DNA of 15,383 nt, from the NCBI GenBank assembly GCA_025774615.1, contig JALGVQ010000171.1:1-15383 (forward strand), read 5' to 3'. The stretch is from a bacterium. Its GTDB lineage: Bacteria > Blakebacterota > Blakebacteria > Blakebacterales > Blakebacteraceae. Below are positions 1-7,969 of this stretch, one piece after another; positions within the stretch are counted from its first letter, which is position 1, and each line of letters opens with the position of its first letter. The notes under the pieces were generated by a model. The model had not been told where the DNA came from and ran no database searches. It was given only the letters and a program-made list of their open reading frames with translations. The translations under genes were made by a program, and so were the position numbers.

Positions 1-1043
1 TCCCTCAGGGCAGCGACATCGTTCTCATGGATCAACCCCCGCTTGTCGGGCGGGATGTTCAGGAGAAGGACGCCGTTGCGGCCGACCGACCGGTAATAGA
101 CATCGAGCAGTTCCTGCAATGATTTGACCCTGTCGTCCTGGTCGGCATGGTAGAACCATCCCGGTCTGATCGAAGTGTCACAGAGGGGGATCGTCCAGTG
201 AGTTCCCTCCGGATCGCCGGTGTTCAGATAGGCCTGATTCGATTCACCGATGGTTACCCGATCGATATCGAGCATCGACCAGTTGGTTTCACCTGCGTAC
301 CCCCGTTCGTTCCCGATCCATCGGATGTCAGGACCGGCGTCTGAGAAGATCAGCGTACCCGGCTGCAGCGATTTGACCAGAGTGAAGGTTACATCCCAGT
401 CGTAGTACGTGGTGCGATCAATCCGCCGCTCTTCGTTGGCTCCACCGTACCAGCCGGTTCCGCCGTTGGCTCCGTCCACCCAGATCTCAATGACCTCGCC
501 ATAACGGGTCAGCAGTTCGGTGAGCTGCTTCCGGTAGTATTCAATGTAGGCGGCGTGCCCGTAGTCGGCATGGTTCCGGTCCCAGGGAGAGAGATAGAGA
601 CCGACCTTCAGGCCGTACTTCCTGCACGCCTCGACGAACTCTCCGACAAGATCGCCCTCACCGTTCTTCCACGGACTCTGTTTGACAGAATGATCGGTAT
701 GGTCCGATGGCCAGAGGCAGAAGCCGTCGTGATGCTTGACCGTCAGGATCAGTTCCTTCATCCCGATCTCAGCCGCTATCGAGGCCCATTGATCGGCATC
801 GAACTGTGAGGGGGCGAAGATGGAAGGGGACTCATCTCCGAATCCCCATTCCCGGTCGGTGAAGGTATTGACGGTGAAATGGATGAAGCCGGTGAACTCC
901 ATCCGGTGATACGCAAGCTGTTCCGCGCTCGGCACGACGGCATTCGGCGATATGTCGCTGGGAGAGGTTCCGCACGATATGAGCAGCAGCACCGGGCCGA
1001 CTGTAAACCAGAAAGTGAACCATCTGTGTGGACGTGCCCTCAC
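1..1043 (-). CDS. GH29 alpha-L-fucosidase lipoprotein (3' end cut by window edge)
   Basis: Retaining glycosidase that removes alpha-L-fucose from glycans, probably anchored in the outer envelope or periplasm. Read on the minus strand, the frame is open for 347 codons and runs off the window start. The N-terminus has RARPHR, a hydrophobic stretch and a lipobox LISC with Cys24. GH29 landmarks are KHHDGF (about residues 103-108), the WVDG motif with the expected nucleophile Asp near residue 190, SIRPGWFYH, and SVGRNGVLLLNIPPDKRG near the cut end. I chose the GTG at 1043 because GGAGGG lies 5 bases upstream (1048-1053). In-frame ATGs at 1055 and 1064 have no ribosome site but would add only 4-7 residues. 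It diverges from the TPR gene. The family call is secure; the substrate linkage cannot be read. Confidence 0.93.
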   Translation of the reverse strand, partial: MRARPHRWFTFWFTVGPVLLLISCGTSPSDISPNAVVPSAEQLAYHRMEFTGFIHFTVNTFTDREWGFGDESPSIFAPSQFDADQWASIAAEIGMKELILTVKHHDGFCLWPSDHTDHSVKQSPWKNGEGDLVGEFVEACRKYGLKVGLYLSPWDRNHADYGHAAYIEYYRKQLTELLTRYGEVIEIWVDGANGGTGWYGGANEERRIDRTTYYDWDVTFTLVKSLQPGTLIFSDAGPDIRWIGNERGYAGETNWSMLDIDRVTIGESNQAYLNTGDPEGTHWTIPLCDTSIRPGWFYHADQDDRVKSLQELLDVYYRSVGRNGVLLLNIPPDKRGLIHENDVAALR

Positions 1044-1209
1044 ATGACCCTCCATGTATCGCATGTTTCGGGAGATGGGATCCCCGGGCGAGGATAGAGA
1101 CGGCCGGATGATTGTGTAAATAGAGTTTCTTGTCCCGGTATCTGAAATTCCATTGGTTTCAGCCGCGAATTTTTTTTCAGCCATCCCACTGTCAGGTCTG
1201 ATATGATGC
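1044..1209. promoter_or_regulatory. Divergent intergenic region, fucosidase / TPR gene
   Basis: This 166-bp gap must hold promoters for both neighbours. It contains an inverted repeat CTGAAA/TTTCAG (1142-1147 and 1157-1162) and a T8 run at 1170-1177. A TATGAT at 1202-1207 could be a -10 box for the plus-strand gene, which would favour its ATG at 1240 over 1210. No convincing -35 box was found on either strand. Confidence 0.35.
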
Positions 1210-2235
1210 ATGCTCAACCCGCAACCGGATGACATGCTCATGACCGTTTCAGGGATCCATCTCAACAACATCCTCCACGGAATCGTCCTTCTCGGATTCG
1301 TCCTGGTCGGCGCCACCTGCAGTGGCGGCCGCGAAGAGGCGATCCTTCCCGACCTGCCTGATGGGATCCAGGCCGTTTCTCTGCTTGGTGATTCACTCTC
1401 ATCAGCAGCTCCATCTGAAGCCGTTGTGGAGCGGTACGAGCAGGCAAGACTGGACCATGAGGCCGACCCGCATGATGCCGATGCGCTCATCTGGTACGGG
1501 CGTCGTGCTGCCTACATGGGTGAGTACCGGGAGGCTGTCTCGATCTTCACGCACGGGATCGAGGCCTTTCCCGAGGATGCCCGGATGTTCCGTCACCGGG
1601 GTCACCGGTATATCACCCTGCGGGAATTCGACAGGGCCATAGAGGACTTCACAATCGCTGGTCGTCTGATTGAGGGGACCGAAGATGAGATCGAACCGGA
1701 CGGGTTGCCCAACGCCCTGAACATCCCGTTGAGCACCCTCCATAGCAACATCTGGTACCATCTCGGGCTGGCTCACTATCTGAAGGGGAACATGGAAGAG
1801 GCGCTCGAAGCGTACCGGAAGTGCCGGACGGTATCACGGGGCGATGATGGTATCGTCTCGTCGGTCCACTGGCTCTACATGATCCTGAGGCGACTCGGGC
1901 GTGATGATGAGGCCGTGGCGGTACTCGAACCGATCCACGCGGAGATGGAGATCATAGAGAACACCGCCTACTACCACCTCTGCCTGCTCTACAAGGGACT
2001 CCTCTCGCTGAATGAAGTGTCGGGTGATGGCCTCGAAGGGAGTTCAAATGATGCCCTGGTATATGGCATCGGAAACTGGCACTTCTACAATGGTGACCGG
2101 GAAGAGGCACAAGCGATCTACGAGCGGATATTGATGAAGGATGGTTGGGCTTCTTTCGGGTTCCTGGCCGCCGAGTCGGATCACCATCGGTACTTCACTC
2201 TCGACGGAGACCTGAGGCGGAAAATAACCGGATGA
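1210..2235 (+). CDS. TPR-repeat exported protein, possible lipoprotein
   Basis: Tetratricopeptide-repeat protein of unknown partner. The N-terminus has a hydrophobic segment (IVLLGFVLVGATC) that looks like a signal peptide. The Cys after GAT could be lipidated, but Thr at -1 is a poor lipobox. TPR helices are visible: an ALIWYGRRAAYMGEYREAV repeat, a following RGHRYITLREFDRAIEDF repeat, then IWYHLGLAHYLKGNMEEAL and YGIGNWHFYNGDREEAQAIY. These give four or more repeats ending in a short tail. The start is uncertain: ATG 1210, 1234 and 1240 are in frame and none has a strong ribosome site. ATG 1240 gives 331 residues with a more compact signal peptide. The BNR gene begins 105 bases downstream in the same direction. 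TPRs normally mediate protein-protein contacts; no specific role can be assigned. Confidence 0.85.
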   Translation: MLNPQPDDMLMTVSGIHLNNILHGIVLLGFVLVGATCSGGREEAILPDLPDGIQAVSLLGDSLSSAAPSEAVVERYEQARLDHEADPHDADALIWYGRRAAYMGEYREAVSIFTHGIEAFPEDARMFRHRGHRYITLREFDRAIEDFTIAGRLIEGTEDEIEPDGLPNALNIPLSTLHSNIWYHLGLAHYLKGNMEEALEAYRKCRTVSRGDDGIVSSVHWLYMILRRLGRDDEAVAVLEPIHAEMEIIENTAYYHLCLLYKGLLSLNEVSGDGLEGSSNDALVYGIGNWHFYNGDREEAQAIYERILMKDGWASFGFLAAESDHHRYFTLDGDLRRKITG

Positions 2236-2237
2236 AG

Positions 2238-2267
2238 GTGACGGTCTGCTTCATTGCAGACTATAAA
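2238..2267 (+). promoter_or_regulatory. Candidate promoter with a palindromic spacer upstream of the BNR gene
   Basis: A -35-like GTGACG (2238-2243) and a -10-like TATAAA (2262-2267) are separated by 18 bp. That spacer is exactly the inverted repeat GTCTGC-TTCATT-GCAGAC (2244-2261). The dyad could be an operator inside the promoter, or a transcript hairpin just after the TPR gene stop. It has no T-tract, so it is a poor terminator. The predicted transcript would have a leader of roughly 65 nt before the BNR start. Confidence 0.35.
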
Positions 2268-2339
2268 AGGGACAGAACTCACCCAACGGAATCGTGTGTG
2301 AAATTCCGGGTGGACCATTCCAACAGAGGAATCGAACTC

Positions 2340-5213
2340 ATGCGTCTCTCCAGAATCCAGACCAGAGTCCCGCTCGTCCTGGCAGCCGTGGTCATGGCAG
2401 CGATGTTCTCTATGCCGGCTCTCTCCCAGACAGCGGACGAATCCATCGTTGGTGAATACAGTTGGCGGCAGATCGGGCCGGCCAACATGTCAGGCCGGGT
2501 ATCTGATGTCGCGGTGCCAAAGGGCGGTGAGGCCTCGACCATTTACGTGGCTGCCTCAGCTGGCGGTCTCTGGAAGACCATCAACAATGGTACCACCTGG
2601 GAACAGGTCTTCAAGGGCGGCAAGACCGGGGCGGTCGGGGATATCGCTATCGCGCCCTCCGATCCCGAGGTCATCTACGTCGGCATGGGTGAACCCCATT
2701 CCCGCAATTCGATCAGCTGGGGTGACGGGGTCTGGAGGTCCCGGGATGGTGGAGGGAGCTGGGATCACATGGGGCTTGAAAACACGTATCACATCGGTCG
2801 GATCGTAGTGGACCCGCGTGACCCCGATGTCCTCTACGTCGCCGCGCTGGGCAACCTCTGGGACCGGAACATGGGTGATCGCGGGCTTTTCAAATCCACC
2901 AATGGAGGACGTCGCTGGCAGAAACTGATCGGTTTCGATGACGGGACCGGTTTCTACGACGTCATCCTCGATCCCACCGATCCCGACATCGTCTGGGCGA
3001 CCTCATGGGAACGGGAGCGTAAACCGTGGATCCTTCTCAGCGGCGGTGGTCCGAACAACGGAATCTGGAAATCAACCGACGGTGGTTCGAACTGGACCCG
3101 CGTCGAGGGTGGAGGGCTGCCTCCCTCAGATCAGAACGGCAAGATCAGCATTGACATCTTCCCCGATGATCCCTCGATCATGTTCGTTCGGATCGAGAGC
3201 TTCGCGTCCGATCCCGATGCTCCCGAGCCGGAAGAGCAGACCGGAGAGCCGGCCCGGTTCATGCGGCGGCAGAGTCCGCCGAGCATGAGTGGCACGTATC
3301 AGAGTACCGACGGCGGTCGCACGTGGGAACGGTTCGACCGGCGCAACGGACGCCCCTTCTACTACAACCAGCTACGGGTGGATCCGCATGATCCGAACCG
3401 GGTCTACCTGGTCGAAGGCAGCCTCTACAAGGCCGACGTGAAAGAAGCCCTGAAGTGGGTCGGGGATTATGACACTGCAGGGCAGGGCGGCTTCGGTGGA
3501 GGAGGTGGCGACGGTGAAGAAGAAGATCGCGGCGTGAAAGACATCACCGGCGGCCATCATGTCGATTTCCATGCCATGTGGATCGATCCCACCAATACCG
3601 ACCACCTGGTTGTCGGTTCCGACGGCGGCATCTCGATCTCCTGGGACCAGGGAGCGACCTGGAATTTTTGCGACAACCTCTGCCTGGCCCAGTTCTATGC
3701 GGTTGGGTATGACATGGCCGAGCCGTACAACGTCTACGGCGGTCTGCAGGACAACGGCACCTGGGGCGGCCCTCACATGGCACTTCGCGGACGGGGGATC
3801 CTCAACGAAGACTGGAAGAATTACCACAGCGGCGATGGATTCCACGCCCAGATCGATCCCTTCGATCCCGACCTGATCCTCTACGCCGAGAGCCAGGGGG
3901 GCAACCTGTCACGGGTCAACATCACCACCGGCGAGAGGGCAGGCATCTCGCCCCGGGCACCCCGTCCCGAAGGGGAAGCGCTGTCAGGTCGGGAGCAGAT
4001 GATGGCGATGATGGGTATGGGTGGCAGTGGCGACAATGTGGTGTCATCGGTCGAACCGGGCACAACATTCCGGTTCAACTGGAGCGCGCCGATCATCCTC
4101 TCTCCCCATAATCCGCATACGATCTATTATGGAGGCCAATACCTTTTCAGGAGCGTGGACCGGGGCGATTCATGGACCATAATCAGTCCTGATCTCACCA
4201 CCGCCGATGAGGAGAAGTACACCGCGACCAACCGGGGTGACTTCGCGACCGGTGCTGAGAACTACTGCAACATCATCACTATCGGTGAATCACCGATGGT
4301 TCCTGGGTTGATCTGGGTCGGAACCGATGATGGAAGAGTGCACCTGACCCGTGATGGAGGGGTTCACTGGACCGATGTGACCGGACGCTTCCCCGGTGTT
4401 CCGCCGACCACCTGGGTCAGCCGGGTACGGCCGAGCGGGTTCGAAGAGGGTCGGGCGTATGTGACCTTCGACGGGCACCGGTACGGTGACAACACAACGT
4501 ATGTCTACCGCACCGATGACTTTGGTGAGACTTTCGTCCGTTTGAGTGAGGGACTCCCCGAGGATGATCCTGCCTATGTGGTCACTGAGGATCCCCACAA
4601 CGTCAACCTGGTCTACCTGGGAACCGAGAGCGGCGTGTACGTGTCTCTCGACAGGGGAACGAGCTGGACCTCTTTCAGCAATAACCTGCCGGTGACACCG
4701 GTTCACGATCTGGTGGTCCACCCCCGCGATCGGGATGTAATCATCGGTACCCACGGGCTCGGAGCATGGGTGATGGACGATGTTGCCGGACTGGAATCAC
4801 TCACCCCCGAGGTGATGGAGAAGGATTTCGAACTGCTGGAAATATCCCCGATCACCTTGTGGAACATGGCACAGGCACAGGAATTTCCAGGTGACAAGCC
4901 GTTCGAGGGCGAGAATCCCAGCAACAGTCTCAGGATCAACTACTGGGTTGGAGAAGAGGTGGATAGTGTTCAGATCACCCTTGAATCGATCACGGGAGAG
5001 ACCGTTCGTGAGATCGAGGGTCCCGGAGATCGCGGGCTGAACATGGTGGAGGTCGCCGCCGGATCCTCCTTCGGGATGGGATTCAGGCGCATGGATCCGG
5101 ACGCGCCTCGGGTGATACCGTTGGTGGCAGGCAGTTACAAGGTCACGGTCACGTACGGTGAAACGACGGCCGTCAGTATCATCGAGCTGAAGCCGGATCC
5201 CCGCAGAGACTGA
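2340..5213 (+). CDS. Secreted BNR/Asp-box beta-propeller protein (VPS10/sortilin-like, glycosyl-hydrolase-like)
   Basis: A 957-residue exported propeller protein. The start ATG at 2340 is preceded by AGAGGA nine bases upstream and begins a clear signal peptide ending near PALSQ (residue 30); the frame is open further upstream but without comparable support. About ten Asp-box motifs (S-x-D-x-G-x-x-W) are seen: near residues 80, 133, 186, 245, 321, 433, 605, 670, 724 and 769 (for example STNGGRRW, STDGGSNW, SVDRGDSW, SLDRGTSW). This fits two propellers, as in VPS10/sortilin and xyloglucanase-like folds. Gly/acidic and Met-rich linkers lie near residues 380-400 and 540-570. The C-terminal ~110 residues end in an Ig/FlgD-like strand pattern (VAGSYKVTVTYGE). 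Relatives are often labelled glycosyl hydrolase, but I see no catalytic signature, so the activity is unknown. A GC hairpin follows the stop. Confidence 0.9.
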   Translation: MRLSRIQTRVPLVLAAVVMAAMFSMPALSQTADESIVGEYSWRQIGPANMSGRVSDVAVPKGGEASTIYVAASAGGLWKTINNGTTWEQVFKGGKTGAVGDIAIAPSDPEVIYVGMGEPHSRNSISWGDGVWRSRDGGGSWDHMGLENTYHIGRIVVDPRDPDVLYVAALGNLWDRNMGDRGLFKSTNGGRRWQKLIGFDDGTGFYDVILDPTDPDIVWATSWERERKPWILLSGGGPNNGIWKSTDGGSNWTRVEGGGLPPSDQNGKISIDIFPDDPSIMFVRIESFASDPDAPEPEEQTGEPARFMRRQSPPSMSGTYQSTDGGRTWERFDRRNGRPFYYNQLRVDPHDPNRVYLVEGSLYKADVKEALKWVGDYDTAGQGGFGGGGGDGEEEDRGVKDITGGHHVDFHAMWIDPTNTDHLVVGSDGGISISWDQGATWNFCDNLCLAQFYAVGYDMAEPYNVYGGLQDNGTWGGPHMALRGRGILNEDWKNYHSGDGFHAQIDPFDPDLILYAESQGGNLSRVNITTGERAGISPRAPRPEGEALSGREQMMAMMGMGGSGDNVVSSVEPGTTFRFNWSAPIILSPHNPHTIYYGGQYLFRSVDRGDSWTIISPDLTTADEEKYTATNRGDFATGAENYCNIITIGESPMVPGLIWVGTDDGRVHLTRDGGVHWTDVTGRFPGVPPTTWVSRVRPSGFEEGRAYVTFDGHRYGDNTTYVYRTDDFGETFVRLSEGLPEDDPAYVVTEDPHNVNLVYLGTESGVYVSLDRGTSWTSFSNNLPVTPVHDLVVHPRDRDVIIGTHGLGAWVMDDVAGLESLTPEVMEKDFELLEISPITLWNMAQAQEFPGDKPFEGENPSNSLRINYWVGEEVDSVQITLESITGETVREIEGPGDRGLNMVEVAAGSSFGMGFRRMDPDAPRVIPLVAGSYKVTVTYGETTAVSIIELKPDPRRD

Positions 5214-5250
5214 TCCGGCAGGTTGATATACTTCGGCACCTGATGGGAGC

Positions 5251-5276
5251 GGGGTGTAGTCGGCAGACTGCACCCC
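5251..5276 (+). terminator. Strong GC hairpin after the BNR gene
   Basis: GGGGTGTAGTC (5251-5261) pairs with GACTGCACCCC (5266-5276) around a GGCA loop. This gives 11 pairs with one G-U, starting 38 bases after the stop. A C9 run (5273-5281) overlaps the 3' arm and no T-tract follows, so termination would be imperfect or the hairpin may stabilise the 3' end of the mRNA. Confidence 0.55.
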
Positions 5277-5281
5277 CCCCC

Positions 5282-5732
5282 GTTTGCTGTTTACAGTATA
5301 TTGACAGCAATAAACAGTTAATATTACCTCTAGATAACTCTATATACGCTTATATACCATGTATATGGTAATATATGTCTTATAGAGATGTATATAAATA
5401 CATACTGCTTATAATATGATATAATAATCTATATACCCTCTAAAACATCGTTAATGATTTATAATAGTGGTTTAAGATAGTATGCAACCTTCAGAGGAGT
5501 ATGTCTTTCCATGGTACTGGCAGGAGCGTGGGGAAAAGCAGTGTCGGGATCAACCAGCACCATACCAGAGTGGATACAACAGCGGTAAACAGAGGGATGA
5601 TCGCATCCGTGATAATACTTAGGAATCCGTAATAATATCGGATACATCTGCACAGACCAGTGGGCAGGGCAGTGATAATGTGGGAGACTGGTCGCGAAGA
5701 AGCCCTGCGCTAATCAACCTGGAGTGATTACC
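5282..5732. other. Gene-free AT-rich tract with 10-bp phased TA steps
   Basis: No gene is supported in this stretch. At 5284-5310 an inverted repeat TTGCTGT/ACAGCAA overlaps a perfect -35-like TTGACA (5301-5306) and interlocks with a second one, CTGTTTA/TAAACAG (5287-5293 and 5311-5317). From 5321 to about 5490 the DNA is extremely AT-rich and periodic: successive 10-bp steps each begin with about six A/T bases (TATATA, ATATAT, ATAATA) and end with a more mixed tetramer, often ending CT or CTC. A small hairpin TACCAT-GTAT-ATGGTA lies at 5355-5370, and perfect TATAAT hexamers at 5410-5415 and 5420-5425. From about 5490 composition returns to normal. It probably includes the promoter region of msrBA. 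Confidence 0.6.
5711..5730 (+). promoter_or_regulatory. Ribosome site of msrBA inside a small inverted repeat
   Basis: TAATCA (5711-5716) and TGATTA (5725-5730) flank ACCTGGAG, which contains the GGAG ribosome site eight bases before the ATG at 5733. The stem is short and AT-rich, so the hairpin would be weak. The site decides for ATG 5733 over the in-frame GTG at 5724. Confidence 0.4.
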
Positions 5733-6828
5733 ATGGGTGGAAAGAACCTGATACTGTTCGGGGTGTTCGGAATGATGCTGCTGGCGATAGCGTGCTCCCA
5801 GCAGCTCCGTCCGGTCCCGGCTCAAACATTTTCCGGGGTACAGAACGTGTCACTGAATGAACTGACTCCTGATGAAGCACGTGTGATCATCGATAAGGGC
5901 ACCGAGATGCCCTTCACCAATGAGTTCCATGATCACCATGAAGAGGGAACCTATATCTGCAAGCAGTGCGATGCGCCCCTCTACTTCTCCACCGACAAGT
6001 TCGTCTCCGTTCCATGATCACCATGAAGAGGGAACCTATATCTGCAAGCAGTGCGATGCGCCCCTCTACTTCTCCACCGACAAGTTCGTCTCCGATTGCG
6101 GATGGCCGAGTTTTGATGATGAGATCGATGGCGCCGTCCTCAGAGTTCCCGATGCCGACGGCATGCGAACAGAGATCATCTGCGCCACCTGCGGTGGTCA
6201 CCTCGGACATGTATTCCTGGGAGAAGGGCTCACACAGAAGGATACCCGACACTGCGTCAACTCGATCTCAATGAAGTTCATCCCTGCGGGGCAGGAACTG
6301 CCTTCCCTGGTGCAGACGGCCTCGTCCGCTTCACAGGAGGTCACGAATCAGACGGCCTACTTCGCCGGTGGCTGCTTCTGGGGGACCGAGCATCTGGTCG
6401 AAGCCCTCGATGGTGTGATCTCGGTGCGGTCGGGGTATATGGGTGGCCGCAAGGACGATCCCACCTATGAGGAGATCTGCACCGGTCGGACCGGTCACGC
6501 GGAAACTGTCGAGGTGATCTTCGATCCTTCGAAAACGGATTACCGGACGGTGGCGAAATACTTCTTCGAGATCCATGATCCGACCCAACAGGATCGGCAG
6601 GGCCCCGATGTGGGTTCACAGTATCGCTCCGCTGTTTTCTACGTTGATACGGAACAGAGAGACACGACCGAAGAATTGATACAGATCCTCAAGGGCAATG
6701 GCTATGACGTCGTGACCGAGGTCGAACCGGCCGACATCTTCTGGCCGGCCGAGGAGTATCACCAGGATTACTATGCGAACAACGGCAATCGGCCATACTG
6801 CCACTTCTATGTGAAACGGTTCAGGTGA
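5733..6828 (+). pseudogene. msrBA: Bifunctional methionine sulfoxide reductase MsrB-MsrA lipoprotein, frameshifted by an 85-bp duplication
   Basis: Repairs both R- and S-methionine sulfoxide in envelope proteins. The start has a lipobox LAIAC (Cys21). As read, translation stops at 6017 after 94 residues; the remainder stays open in another frame from 5920 to 6828. The break is caused by an exact 85-bp tandem duplication (5924-6008 and 6009-6093). Removing one copy restores a 336-residue protein. In that protein the MsrB domain has zinc Cys pairs CKQC (76, 79) and CATC (122, 125), CGWPSF, GGHLGHVF and catalytic Cys146 in RHCVNS. The MsrA domain follows with GGCFWG (Cys185), GYMGG, GHAETVEV and EYHQDYY. 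All key residues of both domains are intact, so the lesion is recent or an assembly error. Domain identity is secure; whether the gene is truly broken is open. Confidence 0.88.
5924..6093. repeat. Perfect 85-bp tandem duplication inside msrBA
   Basis: Copy 1 is 5924-6008 and copy 2 is 6009-6093, with no differences between them. Both run from GTTCCATGATCACC to AAGTTCGTCTCC. The unit is not a multiple of three, so it shifts the reading frame within the MsrB domain. Confidence 0.97.
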
Positions 6829-6871
6829 TCTGCCCCTGACCTTCTGATCGATCCGATACGGAGACCAGGGT

Positions 6872-6901
6872 CAGCCGGAGAACAGGCTCCAGCACCGGCT
6901 G
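6872..6901. terminator. Inverted repeat between convergent msrBA and rsgA
   Basis: CAGCCGG (6872-6878) pairs with CCGGCTG (6895-6901), directly against the rsgA stop codon. A second nested pairing, GGAG/CTCC, and an outer CTGACC/GGTCAG are also possible in the 73-bp gap. There is no T-tract on either strand, so this is only a candidate bidirectional terminator. Confidence 0.3.
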
Positions 6902-7969
6902 TCAGCGTTTCTTCATCTTCTTGGCTTCTTTGACCAGGCGGGCGATCCGTTTGCCCTCTTCTTCACGGGCGATCGGATCGCTCCTCCTGATGTGCCATTC
7001 GATCTCTTTCTGCTGTTTCCGGTAACTGAGAAGGCGCTCGATCGGGATCTTGCCTGCCTCCACGGCTGCGATGACCGCGCAGCCCGGTTCGGCGTCGTGC
7101 GCGCAATCGCGGAACCGGCAGGCATCCTTCAATCCATCGATCTCGGGGAAGGCACCGGAGAGACCCTCCTCATCAGCCCAGAGCTGAACCTCCCGCATTC
7201 CGGGAGTGTCGATCAGCATGCCACCGTCCGGCAGCATGATCAGTTCACGTCTGCTGGTGGTGTGCTGGCCCTTACCATCACCTCTCCGCACTTCCCGGGT
7301 CTCCAGCAGCTCATGGCCGATCAGCATGTTGATGAGGGTGGATTTGCCCACACCCGAGGATCCGACCAGCGCTCCCGTTCTGCCGGACGGGATCCGTTCT
7401 CTGATCGCTTCGATGCCATCGCCGTGGAGAGCGCTCAGGGGAAGGACTTCGACCCGCTCGAAGAGGGATCGGGTCTCAGCCGCACGTCCCTCGAGATCTT
7501 CAGCCAGGTCTGACTTGTTGAGCAGGATGACCGGTTCTGCGCCACCGGTCTTCACCAGGGTGAGATATCGTTCCAGCCGACGCGGATTGTAGTCACGGCC
7601 GAGATCGGTGACGATGAATACGATGTCGAGATTGGCCGCGATCAACTGTTCTCTGGTCTTCTCACCTGCGGCCTGGCGCGAGATCCAGGTTCTTCGGGGG
7701 ATGATTTCCGTGATCGTGGCGGTGCCCTCTGCCGGCCGGATCACGGCGGCGACCCAGTCTCCCACGACCGGCATATCGGCCGGAGTGAGCGCCATATGTG
7801 TCAGTCTGCCGGTGACATCCGCGAAGAACTCACCCTCCCGGGCCAGCAGGCCGAAGCCGGTGCGATGCTGGGAGATGACCCGTCCGGGGGAGAGTCCCTG
7901 TTCGTCGAAGCGTGCGAATCCCTCTTCGAGGGTCGCGTCCCAGCCCAGTTCTTCAAGGCGGATGCTCAT
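6902..7969 (-). CDS. rsgA: Ribosome small subunit-dependent GTPase RsgA
   Basis: Circularly permuted GTPase that assists late maturation of the 30S subunit in the cytoplasm. Its 355 residues match the family length. The domain order is the expected one: an N-terminal OB fold (to about residue 100), then the permuted GTPase with G4 NKSD (151-154), G5 SAL (179-181), G1 GSSGVGKS (203-210), the GKGQHTT loop (233-239) and G3 DTPG (254-257). A zinc motif with Cys284, Cys289, His291 and Cys297 follows, then a basic C-terminal tail. The start ATG overlaps the stop of the ywiC-like gene by four bases (ATGA), so the two are almost certainly cotranscribed and translationally coupled. Nothing is unusual in the sequence. 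Confidence 0.96.
   Translation of the reverse strand: MSIRLEELGWDATLEEGFARFDEQGLSPGRVISQHRTGFGLLAREGEFFADVTGRLTHMALTPADMPVVGDWVAAVIRPAEGTATITEIIPRRTWISRQAAGEKTREQLIAANLDIVFIVTDLGRDYNPRRLERYLTLVKTGGAEPVILLNKSDLAEDLEGRAAETRSLFERVEVLPLSALHGDGIEAIRERIPSGRTGALVGSSGVGKSTLINMLIGHELLETREVRRGDGKGQHTTSRRELIMLPDGGMLIDTPGMREVQLWADEEGLSGAFPEIDGLKDACRFRDCAHDAEPGCAVIAAVEAGKIPIERLLSYRKQQKEIEWHIRRSDPIAREEEGKRIARLVKEAKKMKKR

Noticed and set aside
2145-2339. Upstream extension of the BNR frame back to 2145
   Set aside because: It overlaps the TPR gene and would bury the signal peptide; ATG 2340 has a ribosome site and a typical signal sequence.
5500-5631. A 43-codon plus-strand reading frame starting MSFHGTGRS after an AGAGGAG sequence
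   Set aside because: The ribosome-like sequence is only one base from the ATG, the protein has no recognisable features, and the composition looks non-coding.
5724-5732. GTG at 5724 as the start of the MsrB-MsrA protein
   Set aside because: The GGAG ribosome site overlaps this GTG, while the ATG at 5733 has ideal spacing and a good lipoprotein signal.
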